A DNA stretch of 55,692 nucleotides from Bacteroidales bacterium (GCA_016288655.1 JAEEKX010000022.1:1-55692), one strand, 5' to 3'. Positions 34,408 through 43,744 are shown, numbered from the stretch's first letter. Notes: generated by a model not told the origin, from the sequence alone. Made by a program: numbers and translations.

Positions 34408-35561
34408 TCTCTAAAATACTGTGTGAAAGCGGGATATGACTTGCGGACACAACCGATGTCCGACAAGGTCACGTCGTATTGCAGCGACAGCAGCGCAAAC
34501 GCCATCGCCAACCGATGATCGCCGGCCGTGTCCAACGCTACAGGAACTTCCGGTTTTCGGGCTGTTTCCCCCGCTATTTCCAGCGTGTCGTTGCCTTGCT
34601 GGTGGATGATGGCGAACGGACTTAATGCCTGCGCAATCCGATCCAAACGCCGCGATTCCTTGTGGTTTAAGGTGGATAATCCGCTTAATGTCACATGTCT
34701 ATGACAAAGTATGGCACAGACGGCTAATACGGGGGCTAAATCGGGATGATCTAAAAAGTTGAAGTGGATGGGAGCATTGTCTATGCTCGGGGAGAAGCGG
34801 GAGATTCGGATTCCGCCGTCTGCAGACGCTGTCTTTACGCCAAAGGTCAGAAACCACTGCGCGACAACGGTGTCCCCTTGCAGACTGTCCAATCTTAAAT
34901 CTTTCAATATCAGAGAATGAATATGGGATTGGCCGGCAAGGAAGGCGTACCAAACCGCCGTCGTGCTCCAGTCGCCTTCGCGCTGGAACGACATGCCCAT
35001 CTGATATTGTGCCAACATCTTCTTAGTCAGTTCGATATAAGGAGAGGAGGGCAGGGGAGTGGGGAGGGTTTTCAGTTGACGTAGTCCGAGTCGTTCCCCG
35101 ATGAGCCACAGGGCGCTGGCAAACTGGCTGCTTTGTGTGCAGTCGATCTCCATTTCATTGGCTTTCAGGTTTTTCCCATTGATTCTCCAACCTTGTGGCA
35201 TGGACTCAATCTCCGCCCCGATGCTTCTCAGCGAATCCACAAGCGGTTGGATGGGGCGTTCCAGCAGGCGCGACGTGCCGGTCAGTTGCCAATGGCCGGG
35301 GGTGACGGCGGCGGCGGCCAAAAGGAACCGATAGGCGGCACCGCAGTCTTTGACATCTAATGTGATGTAATCCAATCCGTTACTTCCAGCCATCAGAATT
35401 TTCTCCAATGCCGAATGCAGGATTTTGGCATCTTCGGAGTCGTCATCCTGCAACTTGGGCAACCGCTCGCCACGCAGGAAAACGATCATCAACTGTCGCA
35501 GCAGCATGCTTTTGGAACAGTTGAGCCGGACGCTTTGCCCTTCGACGAGATGGAATTCCAT
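34404..35561 (-). CDS. aroA: 3-phosphoshikimate 1-carboxyvinyltransferase (EPSP synthase)
   Basis: 385 residues, shorter than the usual 420-430. It joins shikimate-3-phosphate and phosphoenolpyruvate on the way to chorismate. Visible motifs are SKSMLLRQLM near the start, TGTSRLLERPIQPLVDSL, QSSQFASALWL, LNHKESRRLDRIAQAL and TAGDHRLAMAFALLSL, then the closing CVRKSYPAF. These correspond to the family's K..S.R, 'GD.sL..RPm', 'KESdR' and 'DhRmAMa' blocks, although several are degenerate. It is the last gene of a tight operon with the porin and Gate-domain genes (15 bp gap). The stop codons of this gene and the convergent large gene overlap. Confidence 0.88.
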   Translation of the reverse strand: MEFHLVEGQSVRLNCSKSMLLRQLMIVFLRGERLPKLQDDDSEDAKILHSALEKILMAGSNGLDYITLDVKDCGAAYRFLLAAAAVTPGHWQLTGTSRLLERPIQPLVDSLRSIGAEIESMPQGWRINGKNLKANEMEIDCTQSSQFASALWLIGERLGLRQLKTLPTPLPSSPYIELTKKMLAQYQMGMSFQREGDWSTTAVWYAFLAGQSHIHSLILKDLRLDSLQGDTVVAQWFLTFGVKTASADGGIRISRFSPSIDNAPIHFNFLDHPDLAPVLAVCAILCHRHVTLSGLSTLNHKESRRLDRIAQALSPFAIIHQQGNDTLEIAGETARKPEVPVALDTAGDHRLAMAFALLSLQYDVTLSDIGCVRKSYPAFTQYFRD

Positions 35562-35576
35562 GACAGAAAACGCTGG

Positions 35577-36782
35577 TTAGATGAGAGATACAAGCACGTA
35601 CAACCAGTGTGCGGAGATTCCCGCGAACAGCCCGCCGATGGTGTGGGCCCCGATGGCCTTGCCGATGAGTTGGCGGAAACCGAGCGAGTCGAGCATGGCG
35701 GTGTGGGTGCTCAGGTAGCCGCTCCAGCACATGCCCATGGCGGTGAAGACCGCGATGGCATTGTTGTCGATGAGGCCGGCGGCGTCGAAGGTCGGCACCA
35801 GACCGAGGGCAGCCCCCACGGCACCGAGGGCCGTGATCGGGAATGCGATCAACTCGGAGTGGTCAAACCCGAACAAGTAGTAGAAGACGTAATGGATCTT
35901 GTCGGCCAACCACGGCAGCACGGGCACTCCTTCGTAGGCACCGCCCGTGTATCCGCCGGCCGGTGCGGAGAAGGTGACCATCATCACGATCGTGGAGATG
36001 ACCAATACGCCGGGAATGATGGCGACGCCAATCTCCACGCCGCTCTTGCCGCCGTCGAGGATGGAGTTGAGTACGCGCATGAAAGTGCTCGGTCTTTTCT
36101 CATCTTCCTCATTGTCGCTCGCTTTGTGCTCTACCAGTTTCTCTGTGGGCACGTCGGCAATCATCTCGGGATATGCTTTCAAGGTCGTGCGTTGCATGAT
36201 GCGGGTGGAGATGATGCTGCCGATCACCGCGCCGATGAGGCCGACCATGGCGCCGGAACCGTAACCTCGTCCGACCATGAAAGCGATCACCACCAACCCC
36301 ATGCCGAACGCCGTGCCGAAGTTGGTCAGCGACACCAACTGGTACTGCTTGAAGAACTTGCTGAAACTCTTGTCCTTGGAAAGCGTGATGATGGCCGGAT
36401 TGTCGCTCAGAAAGGTCATGACACCGCCCAAAGAGGCCACGCCGGGAAGGTTGTAGAGCGGCTTCATCAGCGGACGGAGCAACTTCTCCATCAAGCCGAC
36501 CACGCCGAACTCCACGAACAACTTGCTGATGGCGCCCGTCATCACGGTGATGGCCATGATGTATAAGACCGTCTCGATCAGCAGATGGTAGGCCGTCTGC
36601 ATGAAGGTGTTGAGCATGTGCGGCAACGTCATCTTGAAGGCCAAGCCCGCAAAGAATGCGATGAAGACGGAGAGGAAGATGGCGGTCTCCACCGGCTTGC
36701 GGTGGCGCAGACGGTTGAGCGCGCCCAAGGTGAAGTGCCGGACGTTGAACTTTCTGGTTGAAAAGATGTTGCGTGGTGACAT
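35577..36782 (-). CDS. nucleoside-recognition (Gate) domain membrane transporter
   Basis: 401 residues with about ten membrane helices. The first Gate domain is near 60-170 (VMTGAISKLFVEFGVVGLME, SDNPAIITLSKD) and the second near 250-400 (GVEIGVAIIPGVLVISTIVM, WSGYLSTHTAMLDSLG). A charged loop (VEHKASDNEEDEKRPS) joins them. It resembles the CD0519/CD1768-type membrane proteins. The substrate is unknown; nucleosides are one possibility from the domain name only. It is 9 bp after a porin gene, which suggests the two carry one substrate across outer and inner membranes. Confidence 0.75.
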   Translation of the reverse strand: MSPRNIFSTRKFNVRHFTLGALNRLRHRKPVETAIFLSVFIAFFAGLAFKMTLPHMLNTFMQTAYHLLIETVLYIMAITVMTGAISKLFVEFGVVGLMEKLLRPLMKPLYNLPGVASLGGVMTFLSDNPAIITLSKDKSFSKFFKQYQLVSLTNFGTAFGMGLVVIAFMVGRGYGSGAMVGLIGAVIGSIISTRIMQRTTLKAYPEMIADVPTEKLVEHKASDNEEDEKRPSTFMRVLNSILDGGKSGVEIGVAIIPGVLVISTIVMMVTFSAPAGGYTGGAYEGVPVLPWLADKIHYVFYYLFGFDHSELIAFPITALGAVGAALGLVPTFDAAGLIDNNAIAVFTAMGMCWSGYLSTHTAMLDSLGFRQLIGKAIGAHTIGGLFAGISAHWLYVLVSLI

Positions 36783-36791
36783 ATTCGAATT

Positions 36792-37916
36792 TTAGAATTC
36801 TTTTTTCTGTTGGAAATAATGGAGGAAATCGACGTTCCAGGTCAGACCAATCTGCGCGTGGAGCACCTTCTCCTCAAGCAAGCCCTGATATGCGGGCAGG
36901 TAGTGCGACATGTAGAGACAGGCGTGTAGGCGCACCGACGGCGCGCTGTGCGGGCGGTACTCCACTCCGCCGCCGTAGAACAGACAGCGCTGGCCAGGGT
37001 CCATCATCACGTCGCGCAAGGGCAGCACGAACGGACTGTCTGCCAGATTCTGGTCATATCCCGCCTTGAGGAAGAGGTTGACGTCCCGGAAGGAATAAGC
37101 CATGCGGGTGGCGATGAAAAAGCAGTCGAAGGGACGGTTCAGGTTGACCAACCTGTTCTGGTAATCGATGTACCAGTTCCAACGTCCCACTTCCACCTTG
37201 TTGCCGAGGGTGACGTGGTTGACGAACTTGCCGCGGGCGCGCTCGAAGAAGTTGACGGAGTACAACGTCTTGAAATGCGGGAAGTTGCCGCTCCACATCA
37301 CGCTGAAGCCGAGCAACCCTTGCGACCACTCGTTGCCGCTGCCCACGAACTTGACATAGGGCGAGTTGGAAACCTGCAGAGTAAGTTTGTGGTTGCGCGA
37401 CCGATCGGTGTAGATGACGGAACCCGCCAACTGAAAGCAATATACATTTCCCCAGTATTGGGTGAAGTACAAGACGTCGATGGGAGCGGCGTCGTATTCG
37501 AAACCGCCGTTGGCGATGGCCTCCTTGCCGGCCCGCAACGCCCAGTGGTCGTTGATGCGGTATTGCAGGTAGAGGAAGTCGGTGTTGTCGAAAAGGGAGG
37601 CGGCACCCGCAGTGGCAATGATGCGCTGGCGAAAGTAGTAGGAGAAGCCCTTGCCGAACTCGCCGCCCAAAATCAGATTGAAATATTTGCCGCGGAAACC
37701 ATAGTCGGTGGTGTCCCAAGTGGCGGGCTGCCCGGTCACACCGAAGTGATGGTCGATGTCGAATTGCCCGCGGACCTCCAATTTCAGGTGGGTGAAGCGA
37801 TGCCCGTCCTGTCGGGTCGAATCCTGCGCCGCAGCGAAATGAGAGGTAAAAGCCGCGAAAGATGCAAGCAAAAAGGTAGTTAAAACTTTAGTAATCAATC
37901 GTTTCTCTCTTTTCAT
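36792..37916 (-). CDS. outer-membrane porin
   Basis: 374 residues. The signal peptide ends SHFAAA/Q. The mature part alternates hydrophobic and polar residues in short strands and ends in Phe (YFQQKKEF), as outer-membrane barrels do. Segments such as FNLILGGEFGKGFSYYFRQR and DFLYLQYRINDHWALRAGK match phosphate-selective (O/P-type) porins of Bacteroidetes. It is first in an operon with the Gate-domain transporter and aroA, preceded by its own promoter box. Confidence 0.78.
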   Translation of the reverse strand: MKREKRLITKVLTTFLLASFAAFTSHFAAAQDSTRQDGHRFTHLKLEVRGQFDIDHHFGVTGQPATWDTTDYGFRGKYFNLILGGEFGKGFSYYFRQRIIATAGAASLFDNTDFLYLQYRINDHWALRAGKEAIANGGFEYDAAPIDVLYFTQYWGNVYCFQLAGSVIYTDRSRNHKLTLQVSNSPYVKFVGSGNEWSQGLLGFSVMWSGNFPHFKTLYSVNFFERARGKFVNHVTLGNKVEVGRWNWYIDYQNRLVNLNRPFDCFFIATRMAYSFRDVNLFLKAGYDQNLADSPFVLPLRDVMMDPGQRCLFYGGGVEYRPHSAPSVRLHACLYMSHYLPAYQGLLEEKVLHAQIGLTWNVDFLHYFQQKKEF

Positions 37917-37936
37917 GTCCTTGATTAAAGCGGCTG

Positions 37937-37944
37937 CAAAAGTA
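37937..37944 (-). promoter_or_regulatory. -7 box of the porin operon
   Basis: CAAAAGTA (TACTTTTG on the minus strand), 20 bp before the porin ATG. Confidence 0.6.
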
Positions 37945-38055
37945 CAATATTATTGGCAATAAAAAAAGGGTGCTAAAATCACTTTTTACTCATCCTCAAC
38001 CCCTGGTTTGCAGAACCTTCCGACGTTGGACAGCGGCGATGGAATCCCCTTTGTA

Positions 38056-38096
38056 CCACAAAAAAAGGATGACCGTTCGGCCATCCTTTTTTGTGG
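38056..38096 (-). terminator. terminator of the POT transporter gene
   Basis: CCACAAAAAAAGGATG (38056-38071) pairs with CATCCTTTTTTGTGG (38082-38096) over 15 bp with one bulged A. It lies just past the stop at 38115. Confidence 0.85.
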
Positions 38097-38114
38097 AGAA
38101 TCATTGTGCTTCTG

Positions 38115-39794
38115 TTATTTGGTAATCCGTTCGAGCCATTTCACCATGCAGAGCATGACGGTCATGGAAACCAAGCAGATGGCAAGGAACACGCCCCAGC
38201 ACTGCCAGATGGGCCAAGCGTTGAGCATGACGGTGCCGACAAAGATGAACAGGTTGCCGATGGCGGTGGCACCCAGCCACAAGCCCTGGCAGATACCCTG
38301 CAGGTTTTTCGGAGCCACCTTCGACACGAACGAAAGTCCCAGCGGGGAGATGAACAACTCGGCCACGGTCAGGAAGAAGTAAGTGACGATCATTACCCAC
38401 GGAGCGGCTTTTGCCAGACCCGCTTGAGCCATCGCAGCGGCATCCATGTTCGTGAATTCATTTCCGGAAGGATAATGTTTCATGATGGAGAATATCATCA
38501 GGAACAGGTATGCGCAAGCCGCTATTCCCATACCAATGGCAATTTTGCGAGGAGTGGAAACCGGTTTGCCTTTGCGCGCCAAAGCTGCAAAAAGAATCAT
38601 GATGATGGGCGTCAGGATGATGACAAACAGAGGATTCATCGAATCCCAAATCTCAGCGGGGAACATGGAGGTGTTCACAAAGTCACTGGCAAAGAACTTC
38701 AGTGATTGTGTGTTTTGGTGGAAGGACAACCAGAAGAAAATGGCAATGCCCAGCACGGCAAAGAGAGCATAAAGTCTTTGCTTGATCTCTTTGGCCATGG
38801 CTGTCTTTTCCTCAGCGGTATAGCCAGCAGTCTCGGTAGCCACTTTTTTTGCGGGCTGGGGGAATCCTTTTTTATTGGTAAAGAAAATGACGAGTGAAAT
38901 AACCATGGCAATTGCAGATGCAATGAATGCATAGTGAATACCGGTGTTATACACGTCGATGTAGTCGGAGCTGAATTGTGTTGCGTTGGTGATCAGGGAC
39001 GGGTCAATGACCGAATTGTTCATGGTTTCGGTGAATTTCTGGGTGACCTGACCGTCAGCAATGTACTGGTGGCACAGAGCGGGCATATCGGCATTATAGA
39101 CAAAGTTGTGGATCTTCAGCCACCATGTGCGAATCAACGGAGCCACGAAGGGAGCGATCACACCGCCAATGTTGATGAACACGTAGAAGATCTGGAAACC
39201 GCTGTCTCGTTTGTCTTTGGCTTCCGCCAGCGCTTCGGGACCTTTCTTGGCGGCTTCGGCTTCGAAATTGTCGTACATCTGTCCTACCAGCGCCTGGAGG
39301 TTGCCTTTGAACAGACCGTTACCGAAGGCGATGAGCAACAAGGCCACGCAAGTGAAAATAAGGATGGCCCACCAAGTGCTGTTGTGGTCAACGATCAAGC
39401 CGCCCTCTTTGCTGAACAAAGGTATGGCTAAAGCGATGTATCCAAAAGCCATAAGCGTAACACCCCATTGGATGGTGCTGTTGTATTTCTGGGTGCGGTC
39501 GGCAATGATACCGCCAACCAAACTCAGGATGTAGATGCCGAAGTAAAAAACGGAAAAGATAATTCCCGCAACCTCTTTGGGCAGTCCGAATTTTGATACA
39601 AGAAATAAGGTCAGCACGGCATTCATGATGTAATAGCCGAAGCGCTCGCCCATGTTGCTCAATGCGGCGGCCACCAGTCCTTTCGGGTGCTCTTTCTTGG
39701 CTTTCACAATGTAGAAAACCAAAAAGGGAATCACGACGATCAAAATGGCGCACAAGATGACCAACGACGCATTAGTTTCCCATAAGTGTTTCAT
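38115..39794 (-). CDS. POT/PTR-family proton-coupled oligopeptide transporter
   Basis: 559 residues, 12 or more membrane helices. It imports di- and tripeptides with protons. The family signature in the first helices is NMGERFGYYIMNAVLTLFL, with the ExxERF-like core reduced to GERF. GIYILSLVGGIIADR and the late block ELFISPLGLSFVSKVAPKN are also typical. A central hydrophilic stretch near 320-340 (VATETAGYTAEEKTAMAKEI) separates the two halves. It is a single-gene unit with its own promoter box and terminator. A peptide-binding lipoprotein gene lies 4 kb away but on a separate transcript. Confidence 0.92.
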   Translation of the reverse strand: MKHLWETNASLVILCAILIVVIPFLVFYIVKAKKEHPKGLVAAALSNMGERFGYYIMNAVLTLFLVSKFGLPKEVAGIIFSVFYFGIYILSLVGGIIADRTQKYNSTIQWGVTLMAFGYIALAIPLFSKEGGLIVDHNSTWWAILIFTCVALLLIAFGNGLFKGNLQALVGQMYDNFEAEAAKKGPEALAEAKDKRDSGFQIFYVFINIGGVIAPFVAPLIRTWWLKIHNFVYNADMPALCHQYIADGQVTQKFTETMNNSVIDPSLITNATQFSSDYIDVYNTGIHYAFIASAIAMVISLVIFFTNKKGFPQPAKKVATETAGYTAEEKTAMAKEIKQRLYALFAVLGIAIFFWLSFHQNTQSLKFFASDFVNTSMFPAEIWDSMNPLFVIILTPIIMILFAALARKGKPVSTPRKIAIGMGIAACAYLFLMIFSIMKHYPSGNEFTNMDAAAMAQAGLAKAAPWVMIVTYFFLTVAELFISPLGLSFVSKVAPKNLQGICQGLWLGATAIGNLFIFVGTVMLNAWPIWQCWGVFLAICLVSMTVMLCMVKWLERITK

Positions 39795-39848
39795 AAATGT
39801 TTAAATTTTAGTGGATAATAAAATGAATAGTATTTCCTATTAAGTCCG

Positions 39849-39856
39849 CAAAAATA
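39849..39856 (-). promoter_or_regulatory. -7 box of the POT transporter gene
   Basis: CAAAAATA (TATTTTTG on the minus strand), 55 bp before the ATG. Confidence 0.6.
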
Positions 39857-39914
39857 CAATATTTTTTTGAATTGCAGATTGTAAAACGAAAAAAGCACGC
39901 CGTTAGGGGTACAG

Positions 39915-41006
39915 TCATAGATACACCGCGCCGCCGACGCTGTCGCGGGACGCCCCCGTCACCGAGGCAAGCGTGTTGACCTCCCCGCGCAAGCGCAGCC
40001 ATCCCAACAATCCGAAGATGATGGCCTCCTTGAAATCCACGGTCTTCTCGTCGGGAATGACCACCATGGTTTCAGGGGCGTGCCACCGGATCCGATCCAT
40101 CAGGTAACTGTTCTTCGCCCCGCCACCGGTCACCAAGACCGACGGCAAGTGGTTGTCGGTAAGCACTTTGCCGATCTGAACCGCGATGTGTTCCACCGAG
40201 GTGCGGAGCAGATCCTCCGGCGTCGCGCGCGGCACGTCGAGCAAAGGCAGCACCTCGGCGTCGAACCACTCCTTGCCCAGCGACTTCGCCCCCTGAAGGG
40301 CATAGTAGGAGAGAGAGTTCAGCTTTTCCGTGAGGGAATCGACCATGTAGCCGGTGCGGGCACTGGCGCCGTCCTTGTCGTAGGATTTGCCCACCCGAGC
40401 CGCCAAGGTGTTCAGCAACATGTTGCATGGCGCAATGTCGAACGCAACGCGCTGGTTTCCACGCTCAAAGGAGATGTTGCAGAATCCGCCGAGGTTGAGG
40501 CAGGCGGCGTAGTCGCCGAACAACAGCCGATCGCCGATGGGCACCAGCGGCGCCCCTTGTCCACCCAAAGCCACATCGACCGTGCGGAAGTCGCAGACGG
40601 TCGGGATGCCCGTCCCTGCCGCCAACGCCGCCCCGCTGCCGATCTGCAACGTCATGCCCTGCCCGGGCTGGTGGAAAACCGTCTGCCCATGCGAGGCGAT
40701 GAAGTCCGGTTTGAGCTCGGAATCTGCTAAAAATTGGCAGACTTTCTCCGCCATCAATACCCCGAAATCATGGTCTAACTGTGCTAAATTTTGGCCTGAT
40801 ATGGCATCTGATTGCTTTAATCTTTGCTTTAATAAATCATCATATTCTATTGTGGAACACTTGATTATAGAATATGTGAATTTTTTATCAAAGTCGCTAT
40901 ATTTACAGAGTGCCATGTCCAAGCCATCCAGCGAGGTTCCCGACATCAGCCCCAGACCGACGGCCTCATGTGCTTCTCCTGTTCTCATCTTCATCTCCAT
41001 GATCAT
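39915..41006 (-). CDS. anmK: anhydro-N-acetylmuramic acid kinase
   Basis: 363 residues. It phosphorylates and hydrolyses 1,6-anhydro-MurNAc from peptidoglycan turnover to MurNAc-6-phosphate. The ASKHA-type ATP site is shown by GLGLMSGTSLDGLDMALC at the start, DFRTVDVALGGQGAPLVP and AACLNLGGFCNISF in the middle, and LVTGGGAKNSYLMDRI late. Its ATG overlaps the truB stop by 4 bp, so the two are translationally coupled. The pairing with truB has no obvious functional logic. Confidence 0.93.
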   Translation of the reverse strand: MIMEMKMRTGEAHEAVGLGLMSGTSLDGLDMALCKYSDFDKKFTYSIIKCSTIEYDDLLKQRLKQSDAISGQNLAQLDHDFGVLMAEKVCQFLADSELKPDFIASHGQTVFHQPGQGMTLQIGSGAALAAGTGIPTVCDFRTVDVALGGQGAPLVPIGDRLLFGDYAACLNLGGFCNISFERGNQRVAFDIAPCNMLLNTLAARVGKSYDKDGASARTGYMVDSLTEKLNSLSYYALQGAKSLGKEWFDAEVLPLLDVPRATPEDLLRTSVEHIAVQIGKVLTDNHLPSVLVTGGGAKNSYLMDRIRWHAPETMVVIPDEKTVDFKEAIIFGLLGWLRLRGEVNTLASVTGASRDSVGGAVYL

Positions 41007-41719
41007 TCCTCCTCTATGGTAATGGGTACGGGCACGATGGCATCCTCCACGCGGAAATCGCCGACGCGCGTGCGCCGCAGCGCGGTCAGATGCGCCCCAC
41101 TATCCAACGCCAGCCCGAAATCGCGGGCGATGGAACGGATGTAAGTTCCTTTGGAACAGATAATTCTGAAATCCACATCCGGCAACTCGCAGCGGGTGAT
41201 CTCGAATTCGGAGATGGTGATTTTCCGCGGGCTGATCTCCACGTCCGCCCCTTGTCGGGCATACGAAAAGGCACGGCGGCCAGCGATGCGCACCGCCGAG
41301 AACTGCGGGGGTACCTGCTCCTGCTCGCCCATGAACTGCCGGGCGGCCTCGCGAACCATCGCTTCCGTGATGTGATCCGTCGGATAGGTCGCATCCACGG
41401 GCTTCTCCATGTCATAACTCGGCGTGGTCTCGCCTAACCGGAAGGTGCCCGTGTACTCCTTCTCCCCAGATTGAAACTGCTCTATCTGCTTGGTACAGCG
41501 ACCGGTACACACAATCATCACGCCCGTGGCCAACGGATCGAGCGTGCCGGCATGTCCCACCTTCACCTTCTTCCCGAATTTGTGCTTCATCGCCCACTTC
41601 ACCTTCGCCACCAAATCGAACGAGGTGCACTGGTAGGGCTTGTCGAAGACAAATACGTTGTCCTCCACCTGATAGATGTTCTCGTCGATGGCAAAACGCG
41701 CGGCATGGATGACTTTCAT
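41003..41719 (-). CDS. truB: tRNA pseudouridine-55 synthase
   Basis: 238 residues. It makes pseudouridine at position 55 of the T-loop of tRNA. The catalytic Asp is in KVGHAGTLDPLATGVMIV. FDKPYQCTSFDLVAKVKWAM and CSKGTYIRSIARDFGLAL are the other family blocks. It lacks a separate C-terminal PUA domain, as many Bacteroidetes members do. It starts a two-gene operon with anmK and shares an intergenic region with the divergent mscL. Confidence 0.94.
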   Translation of the reverse strand: MKVIHAARFAIDENIYQVEDNVFVFDKPYQCTSFDLVAKVKWAMKHKFGKKVKVGHAGTLDPLATGVMIVCTGRCTKQIEQFQSGEKEYTGTFRLGETTPSYDMEKPVDATYPTDHITEAMVREAARQFMGEQEQVPPQFSAVRIAGRRAFSYARQGADVEISPRKITISEFEITRCELPDVDFRIICSKGTYIRSIARDFGLALDSGAHLTALRRTRVGDFRVEDAIVPVPITIEEE

Positions 41720-41787
41720 GTTCGGATATTAGGTTGTTCTTCGGTCGGCGTTCCCGTTTCCACGGTTCGTCCGACACTTTCAAACTG

Positions 41788-41795
41788 CAAAATTA
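41788..41795 (-). promoter_or_regulatory. -7 box of the truB-anmK operon
   Basis: CAAAATTA (TAATTTTG on the minus strand), about 68 bp before the truB ATG. Confidence 0.55.
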
Positions 41796-41849
41796 CAAAT
41801 TCTTTTTGGAGTTTTTTTTCTTGGGGAGATAATGTGACTATAAATTTTG

Positions 41850-41857
41850 TATTTTTG
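41850..41857 (+). promoter_or_regulatory. -7 box of mscL
   Basis: TATTTTTG, 26 bp before the mscL ATG, divergent from the truB promoter. Confidence 0.65.
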
Positions 41858-41883
41858 CCGTCAGAAAATCAAAAAAAAACATC

Positions 41884-42366
41884 ATGGGTAATTTTATCAA
41901 AGAATTCAAGGAGTTTGCCGTTAAGGGAAACATGATTGACATGGCTGTCGGTATCATCATCGGCGGCGCATTTGGAAAAATCATCACGTCGTTGGTCAAC
42001 GACATCATCATGCCGCCCATCGGCTGGCTGATCGGTGACATGAATTTCAGCGAGTTGGCTGTCACTTTGAGAGACAAGTACGTCAATGAAGCCGGCGAGG
42101 AGATCGCAGCCATCACATGGAACTACGGCAACTTCATTCAGGTCTGTCTGGACTTCCTGATCGTTGCCCTCTGTATCTTCTTCGTTATCAGAATGATCAA
42201 CAGATTGAAGAACTCTTCCAGCAAGTTGATGAAGAAGGGTGAAGCCGAGGAGGCCGCTCCCGAAGCCGCACCGGAAACACCTGCAGCCCCCACCAAAGAG
42301 GAAGAACTGCTCGCCGAAATCCGTGACCTGTTGAAAGAACAGAAGATCATGCGAAACAACCAATAG
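41884..42366 (+). CDS. mscL: large-conductance mechanosensitive channel
   Basis: 160 residues, slightly longer than the usual 130-150. It opens on membrane stretch to release solutes in osmotic downshock. The N-terminal amphipathic helix and first membrane helix ([20 protein letters not shown]) are clear, followed by a periplasmic loop. The second helix is [19 protein letters not shown]. The C-terminal bundle ([16 protein letters not shown]) is separated by an Ala/Pro/Glu-rich spacer ([18 protein letters not shown]). It converges on murA with a shared terminator. Confidence 0.95.
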   Translation: MGNFIKEFKEFAVKGNMIDMAVGIIIGGAFGKIITSLVNDIIMPPIGWLIGDMNFSELAVTLRDKYVNEAGEEIAAITWNYGNFIQVCLDFLIVALCIFFVIRMINRLKNSSSKLMKKGEAEEAAPEAAPETPAAPTKEEELLAEIRDLLKEQKIMRNNQ

Positions 42367-42385
42367 GTGCTTCGACCTTGGCAAT

Positions 42386-42416
42386 AAAAAACGCGGCCTG
42401 CAAGCCGCGTTTTTTT
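42386..42416. terminator. bidirectional terminator between mscL and murA
   Basis: AAAAAACGCGGC (42386-42397) pairs with GCCGCGTTTTTT (42404-42415 and on) around a CTGCAA loop. A- and T-runs on both sides serve the convergent genes from either strand. Confidence 0.9.
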
Positions 42417-42419
42417 ATT

Positions 42420-43724
42420 TCATTCTCTTACGATAACCGCCCCCAAGGCGTTGAGCCGTTGCACGATATCCTGATACCCGCGGTCGATCTGCTCGCAGTT
42501 GTTGATACGGCTGTAGCCTTCGGCCGACAGCGCGGCCAACAGCAACGACACACCGGCACGGATGTCGGGCGACTCCATGGTGGTGCCGCGCAGTTTGTAT
42601 TTGCGGTTCAAACCGATGACGGTGGCACGGTGCGGGTCGCACAGGATGATCTGCGCCCCCATCTCCTTCAGTTTATCGACAAAGAAGAGACGGCTCTCGA
42701 ACATCTTCTGGTGGATCAACACGCTCCCTTTCGCCTGGATGGCAGTCACCAACGCGATGCTGATCAGGTCAGGGGTGAAGCCGGGCCACGGTGCGTCGCT
42801 CACGGTCAGGATGGAGCCGTCCATGTTCGTTTCCACCTCATATTCATCTTGTTTCGGGATGTGGATGTCGTCGCCGTCGATGTCGATCCGGATGCCCAAC
42901 TTGCGGAAAACGTTGGGGATGATGCCCAAATGCGGCACGGCGCACTGGCGGATGGTGAGGTCGGAGTGGGTGAGGGCCGCCATGCCGATGAAACTGCCGA
43001 TCTCAATCATGTCGGGCAGGATGGTGTGCTCGCACCCGCCCAAGTATTCGACGCCCTCAATGGTCAGCAGGTTGGAGCCGATGCCGGAGATCTTGGCTCC
43101 CATGCGGTTGAGCATCGTGCAAAGTTGATACAGATAGGGTTCGCAAGCGGCATTGAAAATCGTGGTGGTGCCCTGCGCCATCACGGCAGCCATCACCACG
43201 TTGGCCGTTCCTGTCACGGAGGCCTCGCTCAACAAGATGTATTTCCCTTGCAACTTCTTGGAACTCAGTTCGTAAAGGGTCGTCTTGTGGTTGTAGGAGA
43301 ACTCGGCGCCGAGGGCTTGGAAACCCTCGAAATGGGCGTTGAGCGGACGGCGGCCGATCTTGTCGCCACCCGGTCGGGCGGCATACGCCTTGCCGAACCG
43401 CCCCAACAGCGGACCGAGAATCATGATGGAGGCACGGATGGCTCCCGACACCTTCACAAACTCCTGCGACTGCAGGTAGTCGAAGTTGATGTCCTTGGCC
43501 TGAAATTCGTATGTGTTTCTGTCAATGGGCGTTACATCCACGCCCAAGGCGATAAGAATCTCGATCAGCCGCTTCACGTCGCGGATGTCGGGCAGATTGT
43601 TGATGCGCACTTTCTCCGGTGTGAGGAGTACGGCACACAAAACCTGAAGCGCCTCGTTCTTGGCGCCTTGCGGAATGATCTCGCCAGAAAGGGTGGCGTT
43701 GCCCTGGATGATGAATGAACTCAT
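42420..43724 (-). CDS. murA: UDP-N-acetylglucosamine 1-carboxyvinyltransferase
   Basis: 434 residues from the ATG at 43724 (MSSFIIQGNATLSGEI); an ATG 18 nt upstream is open but overlaps the promoter region. It transfers enolpyruvate from PEP to UDP-GlcNAc, the first committed step of peptidoglycan synthesis. PQGAKNEALQVLCAVLL carries the conserved Lys-Asn. The active-site loop reads RPGGDKIGRRPL, with Asp121 where E. coli MurA has Cys115. The Cys is the residue alkylated by fosfomycin, so this enzyme is predicted to be insensitive, as known for Asp-type MurA of Mycobacterium and Chlamydia. The rest of the length and the closing RINNCEQIDRGYQDI are normal. Confidence 0.94.
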   Translation of the reverse strand: MSSFIIQGNATLSGEIIPQGAKNEALQVLCAVLLTPEKVRINNLPDIRDVKRLIEILIALGVDVTPIDRNTYEFQAKDINFDYLQSQEFVKVSGAIRASIMILGPLLGRFGKAYAARPGGDKIGRRPLNAHFEGFQALGAEFSYNHKTTLYELSSKKLQGKYILLSEASVTGTANVVMAAVMAQGTTTIFNAACEPYLYQLCTMLNRMGAKISGIGSNLLTIEGVEYLGGCEHTILPDMIEIGSFIGMAALTHSDLTIRQCAVPHLGIIPNVFRKLGIRIDIDGDDIHIPKQDEYEVETNMDGSILTVSDAPWPGFTPDLISIALVTAIQAKGSVLIHQKMFESRLFFVDKLKEMGAQIILCDPHRATVIGLNRKYKLRGTTMESPDIRAGVSLLLAALSAEGYSRINNCEQIDRGYQDIVQRLNALGAVIVRE

Positions 43725-43744
43725 GACACAATATTTAGGCAAGC

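Noticed and set aside
35415-36566. 383-codon plus-strand frame opposite the Gate-domain gene
   Set aside because: Charged, His/Gly-rich antisense frame; the minus strand has clear membrane helices.
42378-43718. 446-codon plus-strand frame opposite murA
   Set aside because: Antisense shadow beginning in the terminator; murA is complete on the other strand.
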